Assembly (NCBI RefSeq): GCF_039536245.1
Contig: NZ_BAAAYN010000062.1
Location: 1 to 57,521, forward strand
Source of the DNA: Cryptosporangium minutisporangium
Lineage (GTDB): Bacteria > Actinomycetota > Actinomycetes > Mycobacteriales > Cryptosporangiaceae
DNA length: 57,521 bases
Direction of reading: 5' to 3'
A model generated the notes under the pieces. That model was given only the letters and a program-made list of their open reading frames with translations, ran no database searches and was not told the DNA's origin. Made by a program: the position numbers and the translations under genes. Below, in pieces: positions 21,955-29,859 of the stretch (positions are counted from its first letter, which is position 1; every line of letters starts with the position of its first letter).

Positions 21955-22641
21955 TCACCCTACTGACCCACTCGACGCCGTCCGTCGGCCGTCCGCGGCA
22001 GCCACCGTGCCCGGACCGGCGGTGCGCCGCGCGTCGAGGTACGCGACGCCGTGCGCGAGCAGCAGTTGAGTGGCTCCGAGCGCGAACGTGAGCACCCGCT
22101 GCGGGTCGGTCTCGCCGGGTTCCTGCTGGCCCAGCTCGACGGCGACCTCCGCGAGCCCCTGGCAGGCCGCCCACAGGTCGGGCCAGAGGTGCGCCCACTG
22201 CCAGAGTTCGAAGACGCGCGGGGGCACGCGGGCGGCGACCAGCAGGCCGGGGACGCCGATCCCGTCCAGCGGCTCCTCCGGCGTGCTGCCGAGGCCGACC
22301 AGCAGCGGCTCCAGCCGATGGGCGCGGGCGAACGCGACCATCGCCGCCGGCTCCTCCGGGACCTCGACCAGGAGCCCCTGGGCGAGCAGACGCTCCACGA
22401 GCGACCCGGCGTCCCGGATCCCGGCTCGCTCCGCGGTGGTCACCAGCGCAGCGGACGTCCAGACCTCTCCCAGCGCGGACGGGTCCGGATGTGCGAGCGC
22501 CCAGACGTCCCGGGAGTCTTCGTCCGGCACCCGGACGACCTCCGGTCCGACCCGCACGGCGTGGTAGCCGGCCGGGGCGCCGGGCCCGGGATGGATCTCG
22601 CCGAGCAGGTGCCCGACGGGGAAGACGAGGGGTGCGGCCAT
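21955..22641 (-). CDS. Conserved hypothetical, second member of a tandem paralogous pair
   Basis: 228 residues from ATG at 22641. Shared with the 22652-23311 product are an N-terminal PLVxPxGxxLG block, VWALAH, a winged-helix-like middle ending GLLVEV, VAFAxxHRLxPLxxGLGxTxEEP, IGxPG, and WAHLxxDLxAAC. The start lies 10 nt after the preceding gene's stop, and the next gene starts 4 nt after this one ends. I do not recognise the family. Conservation of charged and aromatic blocks without membrane segments suggests a soluble cytoplasmic protein. Confidence 0.75.
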   Translation of the reverse strand: MAAPLVFPVGHLLGEIHPGPGAPAGYHAVRVGPEVVRVPDEDSRDVWALAHPDPSALGEVWTSAALVTTAERAGIRDAGSLVERLLAQGLLVEVPEEPAAMVAFARAHRLEPLLVGLGSTPEEPLDGIGVPGLLVAARVPPRVFELWQWAHLWPDLWAACQGLAEVAVELGQQEPGETDPQRVLTFALGATQLLLAHGVAYLDARRTAGPGTVAAADGRRTASSGSVG

Positions 22642-22651
22642 CGGCCCGATG

Positions 22652-23311
22652 TTAGTGTCCCGCGCCGAGTGCGCGGTCGAGGTAGGCCGCGTTCGCGGCG
22701 AGCAGGGGGTGGAGGCCGCCGAACGAGGCGGCGAGCGCCCCCTGCTCGTCGGCCCAATCCCCGTCCGCACCGGCTGCCGAGCCTGCACCGGCCGCGGAAG
22801 GAAGGCCGATCGGCAGGCCGGCGGCGGCCCGGTCGGCGGCGGCGCGGCAGGCAGCAACCAGGTCGGTCTCCAGGTGAGCCCACGCGAACAGGCCGTAGGT
22901 CGCCGCGTCCACGGCGACGATCGGGCGCCCGGGCAGGCCGATCCGGTACCGGTCCGGCTCCTCGGCGGTGTTGCCCAGGCCGAGCATGAGCGGCACCAGG
23001 CGATGCCGCGCGGCGAACGCGACCCCCGACTCGTTCGCCGGTGCGACGTCCGCGAGCAGCCCGTCGGCCGACAACGCCGCGAACGCGGACTCGGGCGCAG
23101 GCAGTCCGAGGTCGGCGGCGAGAGCGAACAGCGACTCCCGGGTGGTGCCGGACGGCCGGTCCGGCGCGCCGTGTGCCAGCGCCCACACCGCGAAGCGGAC
23201 GTCGTCCAGAGCGAACACCTGGGTGCCCAGCCGTACCCGCTGACGCGCGCCCGCGTGCGGATCCCACGCCGCGCCCAGGCACTGGCCGATCGGGAGTACC
23301 AGCGGTGGCAT
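22652..23311 (-). CDS. Conserved hypothetical, first gene of the toxin-associated operon
   Basis: 219 residues. It begins PPLVLPIGQCLG and includes VWALAHG, GLLADV, VAFAARHRLVPL, LGLGNTAEEP and WAHLETDLVAAC, all of which recur in the next gene. The ATG at 23311 is preceded by TAAGGT with exactly 7 nt between box and start and no Shine-Dalgarno, so leaderless transcription is likely. It heads a four-gene operon that runs toward the giant toxin gene. No known family recognised; soluble. Confidence 0.75.
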   Translation of the reverse strand: MPPLVLPIGQCLGAAWDPHAGARQRVRLGTQVFALDDVRFAVWALAHGAPDRPSGTTRESLFALAADLGLPAPESAFAALSADGLLADVAPANESGVAFAARHRLVPLMLGLGNTAEEPDRYRIGLPGRPIVAVDAATYGLFAWAHLETDLVAACRAAADRAAAGLPIGLPSAAGAGSAAGADGDWADEQGALAASFGGLHPLLAANAAYLDRALGAGH

Positions 23312-23318
23312 GCGGGAT

Positions 23319-23324
23319 ACCTTA
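23319..23324 (-). promoter_or_regulatory. -10 box of the four-gene operon (leaderless)
   Basis: TAAGGT on the minus strand, 7 nt before the ATG at 23311. It fits the actinobacterial TANNNT-N7-ATG leaderless pattern, and no ribosome-binding site is visible. Confidence 0.5.
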
Positions 23325-23333
23325 TCGGCGCCG

Positions 23334-23345
23334 GGATCGCGATCC
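23334..23345. promoter_or_regulatory. 12-bp palindrome between divergent genes, candidate operator
   Basis: GGATCGCGATCC is perfectly self-complementary and sits between the two divergent promoters of the toxin-associated genes. That position would let one regulator control both directions. No regulator gene is adjacent. Confidence 0.35.
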
Positions 23346-23372
23346 GGTTCCGGCCGGGCGGCGGTGGCTGGA

Positions 23373-23378
23373 TACAGT
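23373..23378 (+). promoter_or_regulatory. -10 box of the Imm35/YwqJ-like gene (leaderless)
   Basis: TACAGT, 7 nt before the ATG at 23386, with no Shine-Dalgarno. The spacing is identical to that of the divergent operon. Confidence 0.5.
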
Positions 23379-23385
23379 GGGCTGC

Positions 23386-24099
23386 ATGGCGGCGCTGAAC
23401 CGGACCGAGGCCGAGGACGTTGCCCGGCGGTGGATCGCGGAGGCCGCGCCCGGCGCCGAGCCCGTCCTGCACGAATTCGCGCTCGGCTGGGTGATCTCCG
23501 CTCGCTACCCCGTGCTGGACCGGGACCAGATCGGCGTCCCCAGCATGGTGCTCGACCGGGAGTCCGGCGACCTGATCGTCGGCGGTACGTTGCCGCCGCC
23601 GAACATCGCCGCGTGGTACGAGCGTGGCGTACGGGCCGAGGCCGACCGGCTGCAGGGCCGGCCGCCCGAGGAGCCGACCTCCCAGGGCCCGGCGGCGCGG
23701 TTCTTCCCGGCGACGATGAGCCGGTTGACGATCGCCGACCGCAGCTGGGTCGCGCGCAGCGCCCGCTCGGACGTCGCCCGGCCGCCGCACCCGGTGGTCA
23801 CCGCGTTCTTCGACGCGATGCCGGCCCAGTACCGCGAGCGCGGCTGCGAACGCTCGTCGGAGGCCGCGGTCTTCTCGGAGCTGTTCTGGGCCGAGGAGAA
23901 CGCGCGGGCCGAGGCCGAGCGTCCCCCGCTGGCGCTGGCGGACGCGCGCGAGCTGGTCCGGGGAGCGCGGCTGGAGACGTTTCGCATCCGCGAGGACGCC
24001 GACCCGTCCGGCGGAACCCCGCTGCGCTCCGGTCTACCGGTCTTGCTGTTCCTCGACTACCTCGGGCTGAGCCCGGACGCCGCCGCACCGGGCGAGTAA
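23386..24099 (+). CDS. Imm35/YrhB-like immunity domain fused to a degenerate YwqJ-type deaminase domain
   Basis: 237 residues. Residues 5-80 match the Imm35/YrhB pattern: an N-terminal helix (EAEDVARRWIAE), then GWVISARYPVLD, PSMVLDRESGDL and a following strand and helix. Residues 111-230 follow the actinobacterial YwqJ-related deaminase layout (HPVVTAFFDAMP, a Cys/Glu segment GCERSSEAAVFSE, an LxLxDARELVRGA helix and FRIREDADPSGGTP). Where active members have Pro-Cys-x-x-Cys, this protein has PLRSGLP (residues 212-218), so the zinc site is incomplete. Active relatives are toxins; loss of zinc ligands next to an immunity-type domain suggests a binding or immunity role. This assignment rests on recalled family patterns. 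Confidence 0.6.
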   Translation: MAALNRTEAEDVARRWIAEAAPGAEPVLHEFALGWVISARYPVLDRDQIGVPSMVLDRESGDLIVGGTLPPPNIAAWYERGVRAEADRLQGRPPEEPTSQGPAARFFPATMSRLTIADRSWVARSARSDVARPPHPVVTAFFDAMPAQYRERGCERSSEAAVFSELFWAEENARAEAERPPLALADARELVRGARLETFRIREDADPSGGTPLRSGLPVLLFLDYLGLSPDAAAPGE

Positions 24100-24103
24100 G
24101 CAG

Positions 24104-24994
24104 TCACGTTCGCGGCGCCGGCTCCCTGAGCACTTCGGTCAGCGCCGAGATGCTGTGGTCCCCGTGCCCCGCCGCAGCCGCCCGCTTCAGCAGGTCGTGC
24201 AGGGGAGCGAGCCAGCCGGTATCGACGTTCGTCTCCGTCGTCAGGTCGGCGTCGTGGGCGGCGCCCGCGAGGAAGAGGTTCACCGAGGAGGCGGCGTCGG
24301 TGTAGTCACCGGTGTCGATCTCCTCGGCGTAGGTCGGCAGCAGAGACTTGATCATGTCCAGCCACTTCTCGGCGAACCGCACCATGCTGCCCGCCTCCAG
24401 CCCACGAGCCTGGACGGCTGCGGCTCCCTGGAAGAAGCCGACGAGCGCGGGAAGCAGTAGTGCGCCCACGGCCATTTCGTACACGGCGGCGAGGTCGGGC
24501 TCGACCCCGAGGTGGACGGTGTCGCCACCCAGGACCCGTAGCGTCGCTTCGTACTCGTCGAATACGGTCTTGTCGCCGCTGTAGTACAGCAGCGTGTCCC
24601 GCCCACCGACCGCCGTCGGCACGTTCTTGACCGCTCCGGCCAGGAAGCGAGCGCCACGGTCGGTCGCCCAGGCGGCCATCGCGCGGGCGCCCGCAGGCGA
24701 ACCGCTGTTCACGGTGACGAGCGCCCGTCCGGACAGCGTCACCGCAGCCGGCTCCAGGGCGGTGCTGGTGTCGTCGAACGTGGTCAGGCAGGTGATGATC
24801 AGCGGGCTGGCCGCCACGGCAGCTTCGATCGTGCTGGCGTGGACGGCACCTTTGGCCACTAACGGCTCGGCCTTGGCCGGTGTGCGATTCCATACCGTCG
24901 TCGGGTGCCCTGCGTCGACGAACGCCTCAGCCAGTGCCCGGCCCATCGAGCCCATCCCGACGATGGTCACGGCGGTGGGGAAGTTCCTCGTCAT
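24104..24994 (-). CDS. NAD(P)-dependent imine-reductase-like oxidoreductase (6PGDH/HIBADH superfamily)
   Basis: 296 residues. The N-terminal Rossmann fold carries VGMGSMG, an NADP-type VWNRTPAK strand and the TVNSGSPAGARAMA segment. The C-terminal helical dimerisation half includes AVYEMAVGALLLPALVGFFQGAA. Length and layout match the beta-hydroxyacid dehydrogenase/imine reductase family, which reduces C=N or oxidises hydroxyacids. The substrate cannot be inferred. GGAG lies 8 nt before the ATG. It is divergent from an HxlR regulator, its likely controller, and its 3' end lies 4 bp from the convergent gene. Confidence 0.85.
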   Translation of the reverse strand: MTRNFPTAVTIVGMGSMGRALAEAFVDAGHPTTVWNRTPAKAEPLVAKGAVHASTIEAAVAASPLIITCLTTFDDTSTALEPAAVTLSGRALVTVNSGSPAGARAMAAWATDRGARFLAGAVKNVPTAVGGRDTLLYYSGDKTVFDEYEATLRVLGGDTVHLGVEPDLAAVYEMAVGALLLPALVGFFQGAAAVQARGLEAGSMVRFAEKWLDMIKSLLPTYAEEIDTGDYTDAASSVNLFLAGAAHDADLTTETNVDTGWLAPLHDLLKRAAAAGHGDHSISALTEVLREPAPRT

Positions 24995-25098
24995 GCGTCA
25001 CTCCAGCCAGCAGATGGACAGCTCGGGCCGCAGAGCGAGCGCGAAAAGCGTCCGGCGCGGCGTCGGTTCCATCGTTGGGTCGCACGCACATTTCAGCA

Positions 25099-25123
25099 AG
25101 TACCTACAATTCTGTCCGGTACT
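25099..25123. promoter_or_regulatory. Inverted repeat, candidate HxlR operator
   Basis: Perfect arms AGTACC and GGTACT separated by 13 bp in the 154-bp gap between the oxidoreductase and HxlR genes. HxlR-type regulators commonly bind GTAC-containing inverted repeats beside their targets. Confidence 0.45.
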
Positions 25124-25148
25124 GACAGTTTTGTTAGTGGGAGGCCCG

Positions 25149-25478
25149 ATGGGCAAGCGGAGCTACACCTGCGGGCTGGACGCAGCGATCGCCGTCATGG
25201 GCGGCAAGTGGAAAGGGCTGATCCTGTTCTCACTCGGCGACGGGCCGCTGCGGTTCGGGGAGTTGAGGCGCGCCGTACCCGGCATCAGCGAGCGAATCTT
25301 GATTCTTCAACTCCGGGAGATGGAGGCCAGTGGCCTGGTGCGCCGCGAGGTGTACCACCAAGTGCCGCCCAAGGTGGAGTACTCGCTGACCGAGTTCGGC
25401 AGCTCCCTCAACGCGGCACTCGCGCCGCTCGGCGAGTGGGGTGAGGAGCACATGGAGCGAATCGAGGCCATTCCCTGA
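25149..25478 (+). CDS. HxlR-family winged-helix transcriptional regulator
   Basis: 109 residues. The sequence has the HxlR hallmarks: an N-terminal Cys (YTCGLDAAI, residue 8), GGKWKGLILFSL, LRFGELRRAVPGISERIL, LxxLEASGLVxRxVY and PPKVEYSLTEFG. The N-terminal Cys often serves as a redox or electrophile sensor in this family. The ATG at 25149 has GGGAGG 4 nt upstream. It lies divergent from the oxidoreductase gene with an inverted repeat between them, suggesting control of that enzyme and of itself. Confidence 0.9.
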   Translation: MGKRSYTCGLDAAIAVMGGKWKGLILFSLGDGPLRFGELRRAVPGISERILILQLREMEASGLVRREVYHQVPPKVEYSLTEFGSSLNAALAPLGEWGEEHMERIEAIP

Positions 25479-25498
25479 CGGAGCAGCACCGCCTGCGG

Positions 25499-25915
25499 TC
25501 AGCGGCCGGTCACGAGCACCACTCCGAGCGCGACGACGCAGATCAGTAGCGCGATCGCGAGCCCGTACGTGAAGCGGCGGAGCCGGTCGATCGTCGCCGC
25601 GTTCGCGGTCGCCAGCTCGCACAGCTGGTCGAGGGTCTCCGCGGCCTCGTCGACGCGCTGCCGGATCTCCTCGGTGCCGGCGGTGGTCGCCCGCACCAGC
25701 TCTCCGATCTGCCGGGTCAGGCGCTGCCGATCGGCTCGGTCGTCGCCGAGCAACTCGTCGAGCGTCCGCAGCCGGACGTCGAGGCCGGCGATCGTCTCCC
25801 GTAGCTCCGCACCGAACGGGGCGAGCGTGGGCTCCACCGCACGTTTGGTGATGTCGGTGACCGCGTCGGACAGCAGTGTCACGGTCTCCTGGTGCACGTC
25901 CCTGGTCGTGGTCAA
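25499..25915 (-). CDS. Coiled-coil protein with C-terminal membrane anchor, coupled to dynamin-like GTPase
   Basis: 138 residues from TTG at 25915. The TTG shares bases with the TGA of the upstream GTPase gene (TTGA) and has GGAGGGG 4 nt upstream, so coupled translation is likely; a GTG at 25897 is the alternative start. The first 105 residues are heptad-rich helix (for example LDVRLRTLDELLGDDRADRQ). One membrane span near the C-terminus (YGLAIALLICVVALGVVLV) ends just before the stop. The layout suggests a tail-anchored partner that recruits or regulates the GTPase at the membrane. Confidence 0.7.
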   Translation of the reverse strand: MTTTRDVHQETVTLLSDAVTDITKRAVEPTLAPFGAELRETIAGLDVRLRTLDELLGDDRADRQRLTRQIGELVRATTAGTEEIRQRVDEAAETLDQLCELATANAATIDRLRRFTYGLAIALLICVVALGVVLVTGR

Positions 25916-28900
25916 AGGTCCCCTCCGTTGAGCTTGCTCAAGGTCCGCAGGCGTGCCAGGTGGGTCGCCGCCTGGTCGCGTCCGTCGGTGGCGCGGGCCC
26001 GGTCGTCCGGGTGCGGGTCGCGCTCGACCACCGCGATCTCGGTGGCGAGCCCGTCGGCCAGCCGGGCCAGCTCGGCGTGCAGGTGCGCGACGAACCGGTC
26101 CACGGCCTCGACGACCGCGTGCTCGCCGTGCTCCCGGCTCAGCCTCCAGGCCGCCGCGACGAGCGCCCGGTTGGCGTCCGCATCGGACCGCCGCCGCCGC
26201 GGGTCGAGCAGTGCCCGGAACCGCTGCCAGCCGCGTCGCCACTCGGCGGTCGTGGCGGCGGCGTCGACGCCGGCGGCGGCGAACGGCTCGGCGTCCCAGG
26301 TCAGCTCCAGCAGCCCGACGCGGCGGCCGGACAGCCGCGCGGCGACCTCGCCACCGAGCGTGGCGCAGTCGTCGGCCAGGCCGTCCCGGACCGCGCGGTT
26401 GAGCTCCTCGATCGCGGTCGCGAGCCGGGGCCGGGCGGCGGTGAACGCCCGGCGGCTGGTGAGGCCGTGCACGATCTCGCCGACGCGCGCGGTCCCGACT
26501 CCGAGCCGGTCCGTGGTCCGGGTGCGCAGCCACGGCTCACCCCACGCCGCGGTCCGCAGCTCGGTGCGGAGCGCGTCGAGCTGCTCGGCTTCCTGGCGGA
26601 GCGTCCGTAGCCGGGTGAGCCGGCCGTCCTCGGAGTCGGCGAGCCGCTGCAGCCGACGCACGTGCCGTCCGTGCACGTCGTCCAGCACCCGCTGGGCGCG
26701 CTCGATCCACGATCGCAGCAGCGCGCGCCGGGTGGTGAGCACGTACCGGCCGAGGTCGTCGGCGAGCGCGCGGAAATCGTCGTTGAGCTCGGACACGACC
26801 TCGGTGAAGTACGTTCGCGGTGGCTCCTCCCCCGCGGTCGACAGGGCGTTCTCCACCGTCTCGCGGACCCGGTCGGCGTCGCGCTCGACGACGCCGCGGC
26901 GGGTGATGACGAAGAAGAAGCGGGACGGGTCGCTGGTGCCGAGCCGCTCGCGGAGGAACGCGAGGTTCGCGCTGTCCTCGCGGCTGGCCGGTTTCGCCCC
27001 GTCGAAGCAGTACACGACCGCGCTGTGCCGCTGGTCGCGGACCGCGCGGTGCGCGGTGATCCGGTGGTGCGGCACCGGGGCGTCGGTGCCGGGCGTGTCG
27101 ACGATCGTGACGTGCCGCAGCAGCGGATGCGGCAACCCCACCCGCAGCGTGTCGACGCGCAGCGCCAGCGACGGGTCGCGGGTGAGGTCGGCGAACGCGC
27201 GCTCCCGCTCCACCGTGCCGGGCCACTGGTCCGGCACGGTGGCGAACCGGCGGATCGTGACCTCCGCCGGGATCGACAGGTCGGTCACCCGCGGCCGGTC
27301 CAGGCTCGGCGCCAGGTACGCGTGCAGCGGCGCGTCGCCGGCGAGGTCGAGCATCTTCCAGAGCCGCCAGAACGCGGCTTGGCCGCCGTCGCGCGTCGGC
27401 CGACCGGCCAGCGGGTGGAATACGCAGTCGCGGGCCGCTACCGCGCGGTCGCGCAGCCAGCGGCCCACCGCGCGGATGTTCTCGACGTGGACGCGGACCT
27501 GGTTCGGTTCGGCGCCCGGGGAGAGCAGCCGCAGCTCGATCTCGGGCAGCCAGCTCACGTCGAGCCCGGGCTCCGGCGCGTACTCGACCCGGTTGACGGT
27601 CGCGGTCGTCGGGCGCGGCGCGGTGGGCAGCAGCGTCGTACCGGTCCGGACGCCGAGCAACGCGTTGATCAGCGACGACTTGCCGGAGGAGGATTGGCCC
27701 AGCACGGCCACCTCGAGCTGGTCGTCCAGGATTCCGGCATGGATCTCGACGAGCGCGTCCCGTTCGGTCGCGGTGGCGCCGAGCGTCTCGTCGGCCGGCG
27801 CGGCCTCCAGCAGCGCAGCCAACTCGTCGCGGAGTTCCGCGTAGGACCGGCCGAACGCGAGCGGTGCGGCGGCGTCGCGCGGCGGCCGGACCCCGGCGTC
27901 GCGGACCGCCGCGGCGGCGTAGCGTTCCACGGCCGCGTGGGCGTCGCGGTCGACGAGAGCGCGCAACGCCTCGGCGGGCCGGGCGGCCTGCGCGAGCCGG
28001 GTGATCCGGGCCAGCCGGTCGTCCAGTTCGATGACGCCGGGGCCGTCCCGCTCGATGCCGAGCAGGTCGGCGAGCAGGTGCAGCGAGCCGAGCCAGTCCG
28101 GGTGCCTGGCCATCAGCGCCATCGTGTGGCGCCGGACGAACTCGGCGCAGAGCGCCTCCCGGCTGCGCCCGGCGGCCGCGCCGAGCGCGCCGGTCCACCG
28201 ATCCGGTGCGGTCCGCGTCCGGAGCAGTGCGACGCAGTGCAGCACCGTGTCGCGCTCGGGGCCGGGTCGTGCCAGCCGCCGCACCGCGAGCGGAAGGGCC
28301 AGGCCGACGTCGAGCCCGGGTACGGTCAGCTCGTCGACGCCCGCCGCGGCCGTCGGCGCGAGTTCGGCCTCCCGGCGGTTCTCGACCAGGACCAGCGGCA
28401 CGCGCCGAAGTGCCTCCAGGGCCTGCGCGTCCAGCTCGGTGATCCCGCGCCGGGGCACGACGTAGAGCACGCCGGCGTCCGGGCGGCGGGCCTCGGCCAG
28501 GGCCGGCCCGGTCAGATCGTCGACGCCGTCCAGCCCCGGGCAGTCGACGATCCGGACGCCCCAGTCGCGCAACACGGCGGCGGGCAGCAGGGCACGGACG
28601 CGGCGCAGCTCGGGCAGCCGCCCGAGGTCCGGTGTGTCCAGCGGTGCCCGGATCCACTCCGCGGGCTCGCCGGTGGTGCCGCCCAGGCCGAGCCAGAGCT
28701 CGGGCGCAGGCGCGTAGGCGTACTCCACCGGGACCGGCGTACCGGGGCCGGGGCGTTCGGCGAGGCAGACCAGCCCGGAGGCACCGTCGGCGAGTAGCGC
28801 GGTGGTCAGCGCGGTCTTCCCCGCGTCGGCGGGCCCGAGGACGACGAGCGTGAAGTCCGGAACGACGCCGAGGCGAATCCGGTGGTCGGTGCGCTCGGCG

Positions 28901-29052
28901 GCGTCGTAGGCGGCGCGGACCGCGGCCGGCAGGACGGCGATCGCCGCGGCGTCGCCGTCGGGGCCCCCGACATCGCCGAGCGCATCCAGAGCCCTGTGGT
29001 CGCCGGGCCCGGCGGAGGTGTCGAGGGTGGAGGGCACGGTCACGCTTCGCAA
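25912..29052 (-). CDS. Dynamin-like protein with two GTPase domains in tandem
   Basis: 1046 residues. The first P-loop is GPADAGKT (73-80), with a DCPG-type switch later; the second is GQSSSGKS (452-459), followed by the dynamin-like threonine-rich switch I (LLPTAPRPTTATVNRV) and DTPG at 652. The C-terminal third is long helix with Leu/Arg/Glu heptads, consistent with a dynamin stalk. Bacterial dynamin-like proteins remodel or repair membranes; two heads in one chain, or a pair of adjacent genes, is a known arrangement. The first domain has weaker motifs and may be regulatory. It is translationally coupled to the downstream membrane-anchored coiled-coil gene. Confidence 0.82.
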   Translation of the reverse strand: MRSVTVPSTLDTSAGPGDHRALDALGDVGGPDGDAAAIAVLPAAVRAAYDAAERTDHRIRLGVVPDFTLVVLGPADAGKTALTTALLADGASGLVCLAERPGPGTPVPVEYAYAPAPELWLGLGGTTGEPAEWIRAPLDTPDLGRLPELRRVRALLPAAVLRDWGVRIVDCPGLDGVDDLTGPALAEARRPDAGVLYVVPRRGITELDAQALEALRRVPLVLVENRREAELAPTAAAGVDELTVPGLDVGLALPLAVRRLARPGPERDTVLHCVALLRTRTAPDRWTGALGAAAGRSREALCAEFVRRHTMALMARHPDWLGSLHLLADLLGIERDGPGVIELDDRLARITRLAQAARPAEALRALVDRDAHAAVERYAAAAVRDAGVRPPRDAAAPLAFGRSYAELRDELAALLEAAPADETLGATATERDALVEIHAGILDDQLEVAVLGQSSSGKSSLINALLGVRTGTTLLPTAPRPTTATVNRVEYAPEPGLDVSWLPEIELRLLSPGAEPNQVRVHVENIRAVGRWLRDRAVAARDCVFHPLAGRPTRDGGQAAFWRLWKMLDLAGDAPLHAYLAPSLDRPRVTDLSIPAEVTIRRFATVPDQWPGTVERERAFADLTRDPSLALRVDTLRVGLPHPLLRHVTIVDTPGTDAPVPHHRITAHRAVRDQRHSAVVYCFDGAKPASREDSANLAFLRERLGTSDPSRFFFVITRRGVVERDADRVRETVENALSTAGEEPPRTYFTEVVSELNDDFRALADDLGRYVLTTRRALLRSWIERAQRVLDDVHGRHVRRLQRLADSEDGRLTRLRTLRQEAEQLDALRTELRTAAWGEPWLRTRTTDRLGVGTARVGEIVHGLTSRRAFTAARPRLATAIEELNRAVRDGLADDCATLGGEVAARLSGRRVGLLELTWDAEPFAAAGVDAAATTAEWRRGWQRFRALLDPRRRRSDADANRALVAAAWRLSREHGEHAVVEAVDRFVAHLHAELARLADGLATEIAVVERDPHPDDRARATDGRDQAATHLARLRTLSKLNGGDL

Positions 29053-29181
29053 TTCTAGGGGCCTTTGTCCAAAAGAAGACGAATTGCCCGATCGGCCCGT
29101 GCGCCGTTTCGCGCGGTTCCGGGGCCACGCACGCGGCAGCGGCGGCAGGATGGGCGGTCCAACCGTGGAGGATCATCGATC

Positions 29182-29601
29182 GTGAGCAGTCCGCACTCCC
29201 CCCAGCCCGTGCCGCCGTTCCCGCCCCGGACACCGGGCCGCGGGCACGTCCCCGTTCTCGCCGGCATCGCCGGGCTCCTCGTCGGCGCGTTCGCGGTCGG
29301 AGCCGTCTGGCTGGGCACGTCGCTCGTCGGCGACGACGACACCGGTCCGGCCGCGGACGCCGCCACGGCCTGCCAGATCCTGGACGGGATCGACACGGCG
29401 AGCGCGGACGCGCTCGGGATGGTCTACGCCTACCGCATCAGCGCCGCCTCCCAGCTCGCCGCGGCGGCCGCCAAAGAGGATCGCCGCTACCAGGGGCTGG
29501 CCTCGGACACGCACTCCGCGTCGCAGGCCGCCCAGTACGCGGACATCGCGACGGCGAACAAGGAGATCGAGGCGGCCCGCGCCGCCTGCGCCGACCTCTG
29601 A
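29182..29601 (+). CDS. Single-span membrane or exported protein, function unknown
   Basis: 139 residues from GTG at 29182, chosen for GGAGG 8-9 nt upstream. A Pro-rich cytoplasmic N-terminus (PHSPQPVPPFPPRTPGR) precedes one hydrophobic span (VLAGIAGLLVGAFAVGAVWLG). The outer domain is Ala-rich helix with two Cys (ATACQIL and AARAACADL) that could pair. No lipobox. Small secreted-type proteins like this are common in actinomycetes; I do not recognise the family. Confidence 0.65.
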   Translation: MSSPHSPQPVPPFPPRTPGRGHVPVLAGIAGLLVGAFAVGAVWLGTSLVGDDDTGPAADAATACQILDGIDTASADALGMVYAYRISAASQLAAAAAKEDRRYQGLASDTHSASQAAQYADIATANKEIEAARAACADL

Positions 29602-29859
29602 CGCGCCGCGAGGGTCCGGTGTTGCTCAGGTCCACTACTGTGGCGGCCCGCACAGTGTTCACGGCGGCCGACGTACCTCGTGGACGACGCCCCGGTCGGC
29701 TGCCGGATCGTGGAGACCCGCAGCGCACGGTGCCCTAGCCAACCGGCTAGGCTGACCTCTGTCCGCCCTAGCCGGTCGGCCAGCGGTGAGCCGCGCATCG
29801 GAACGCCGCACCGGGACACCGGACGGACCGGCGGGCGAGGCGCAGGAGGGGCGACCAGC

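Noticed and set aside
26537-29233. Second long minus-strand frame over the dynamin-like gene
   Set aside because: Arg-rich product with no motifs; the overlapping frame has both P-loops and switch regions.
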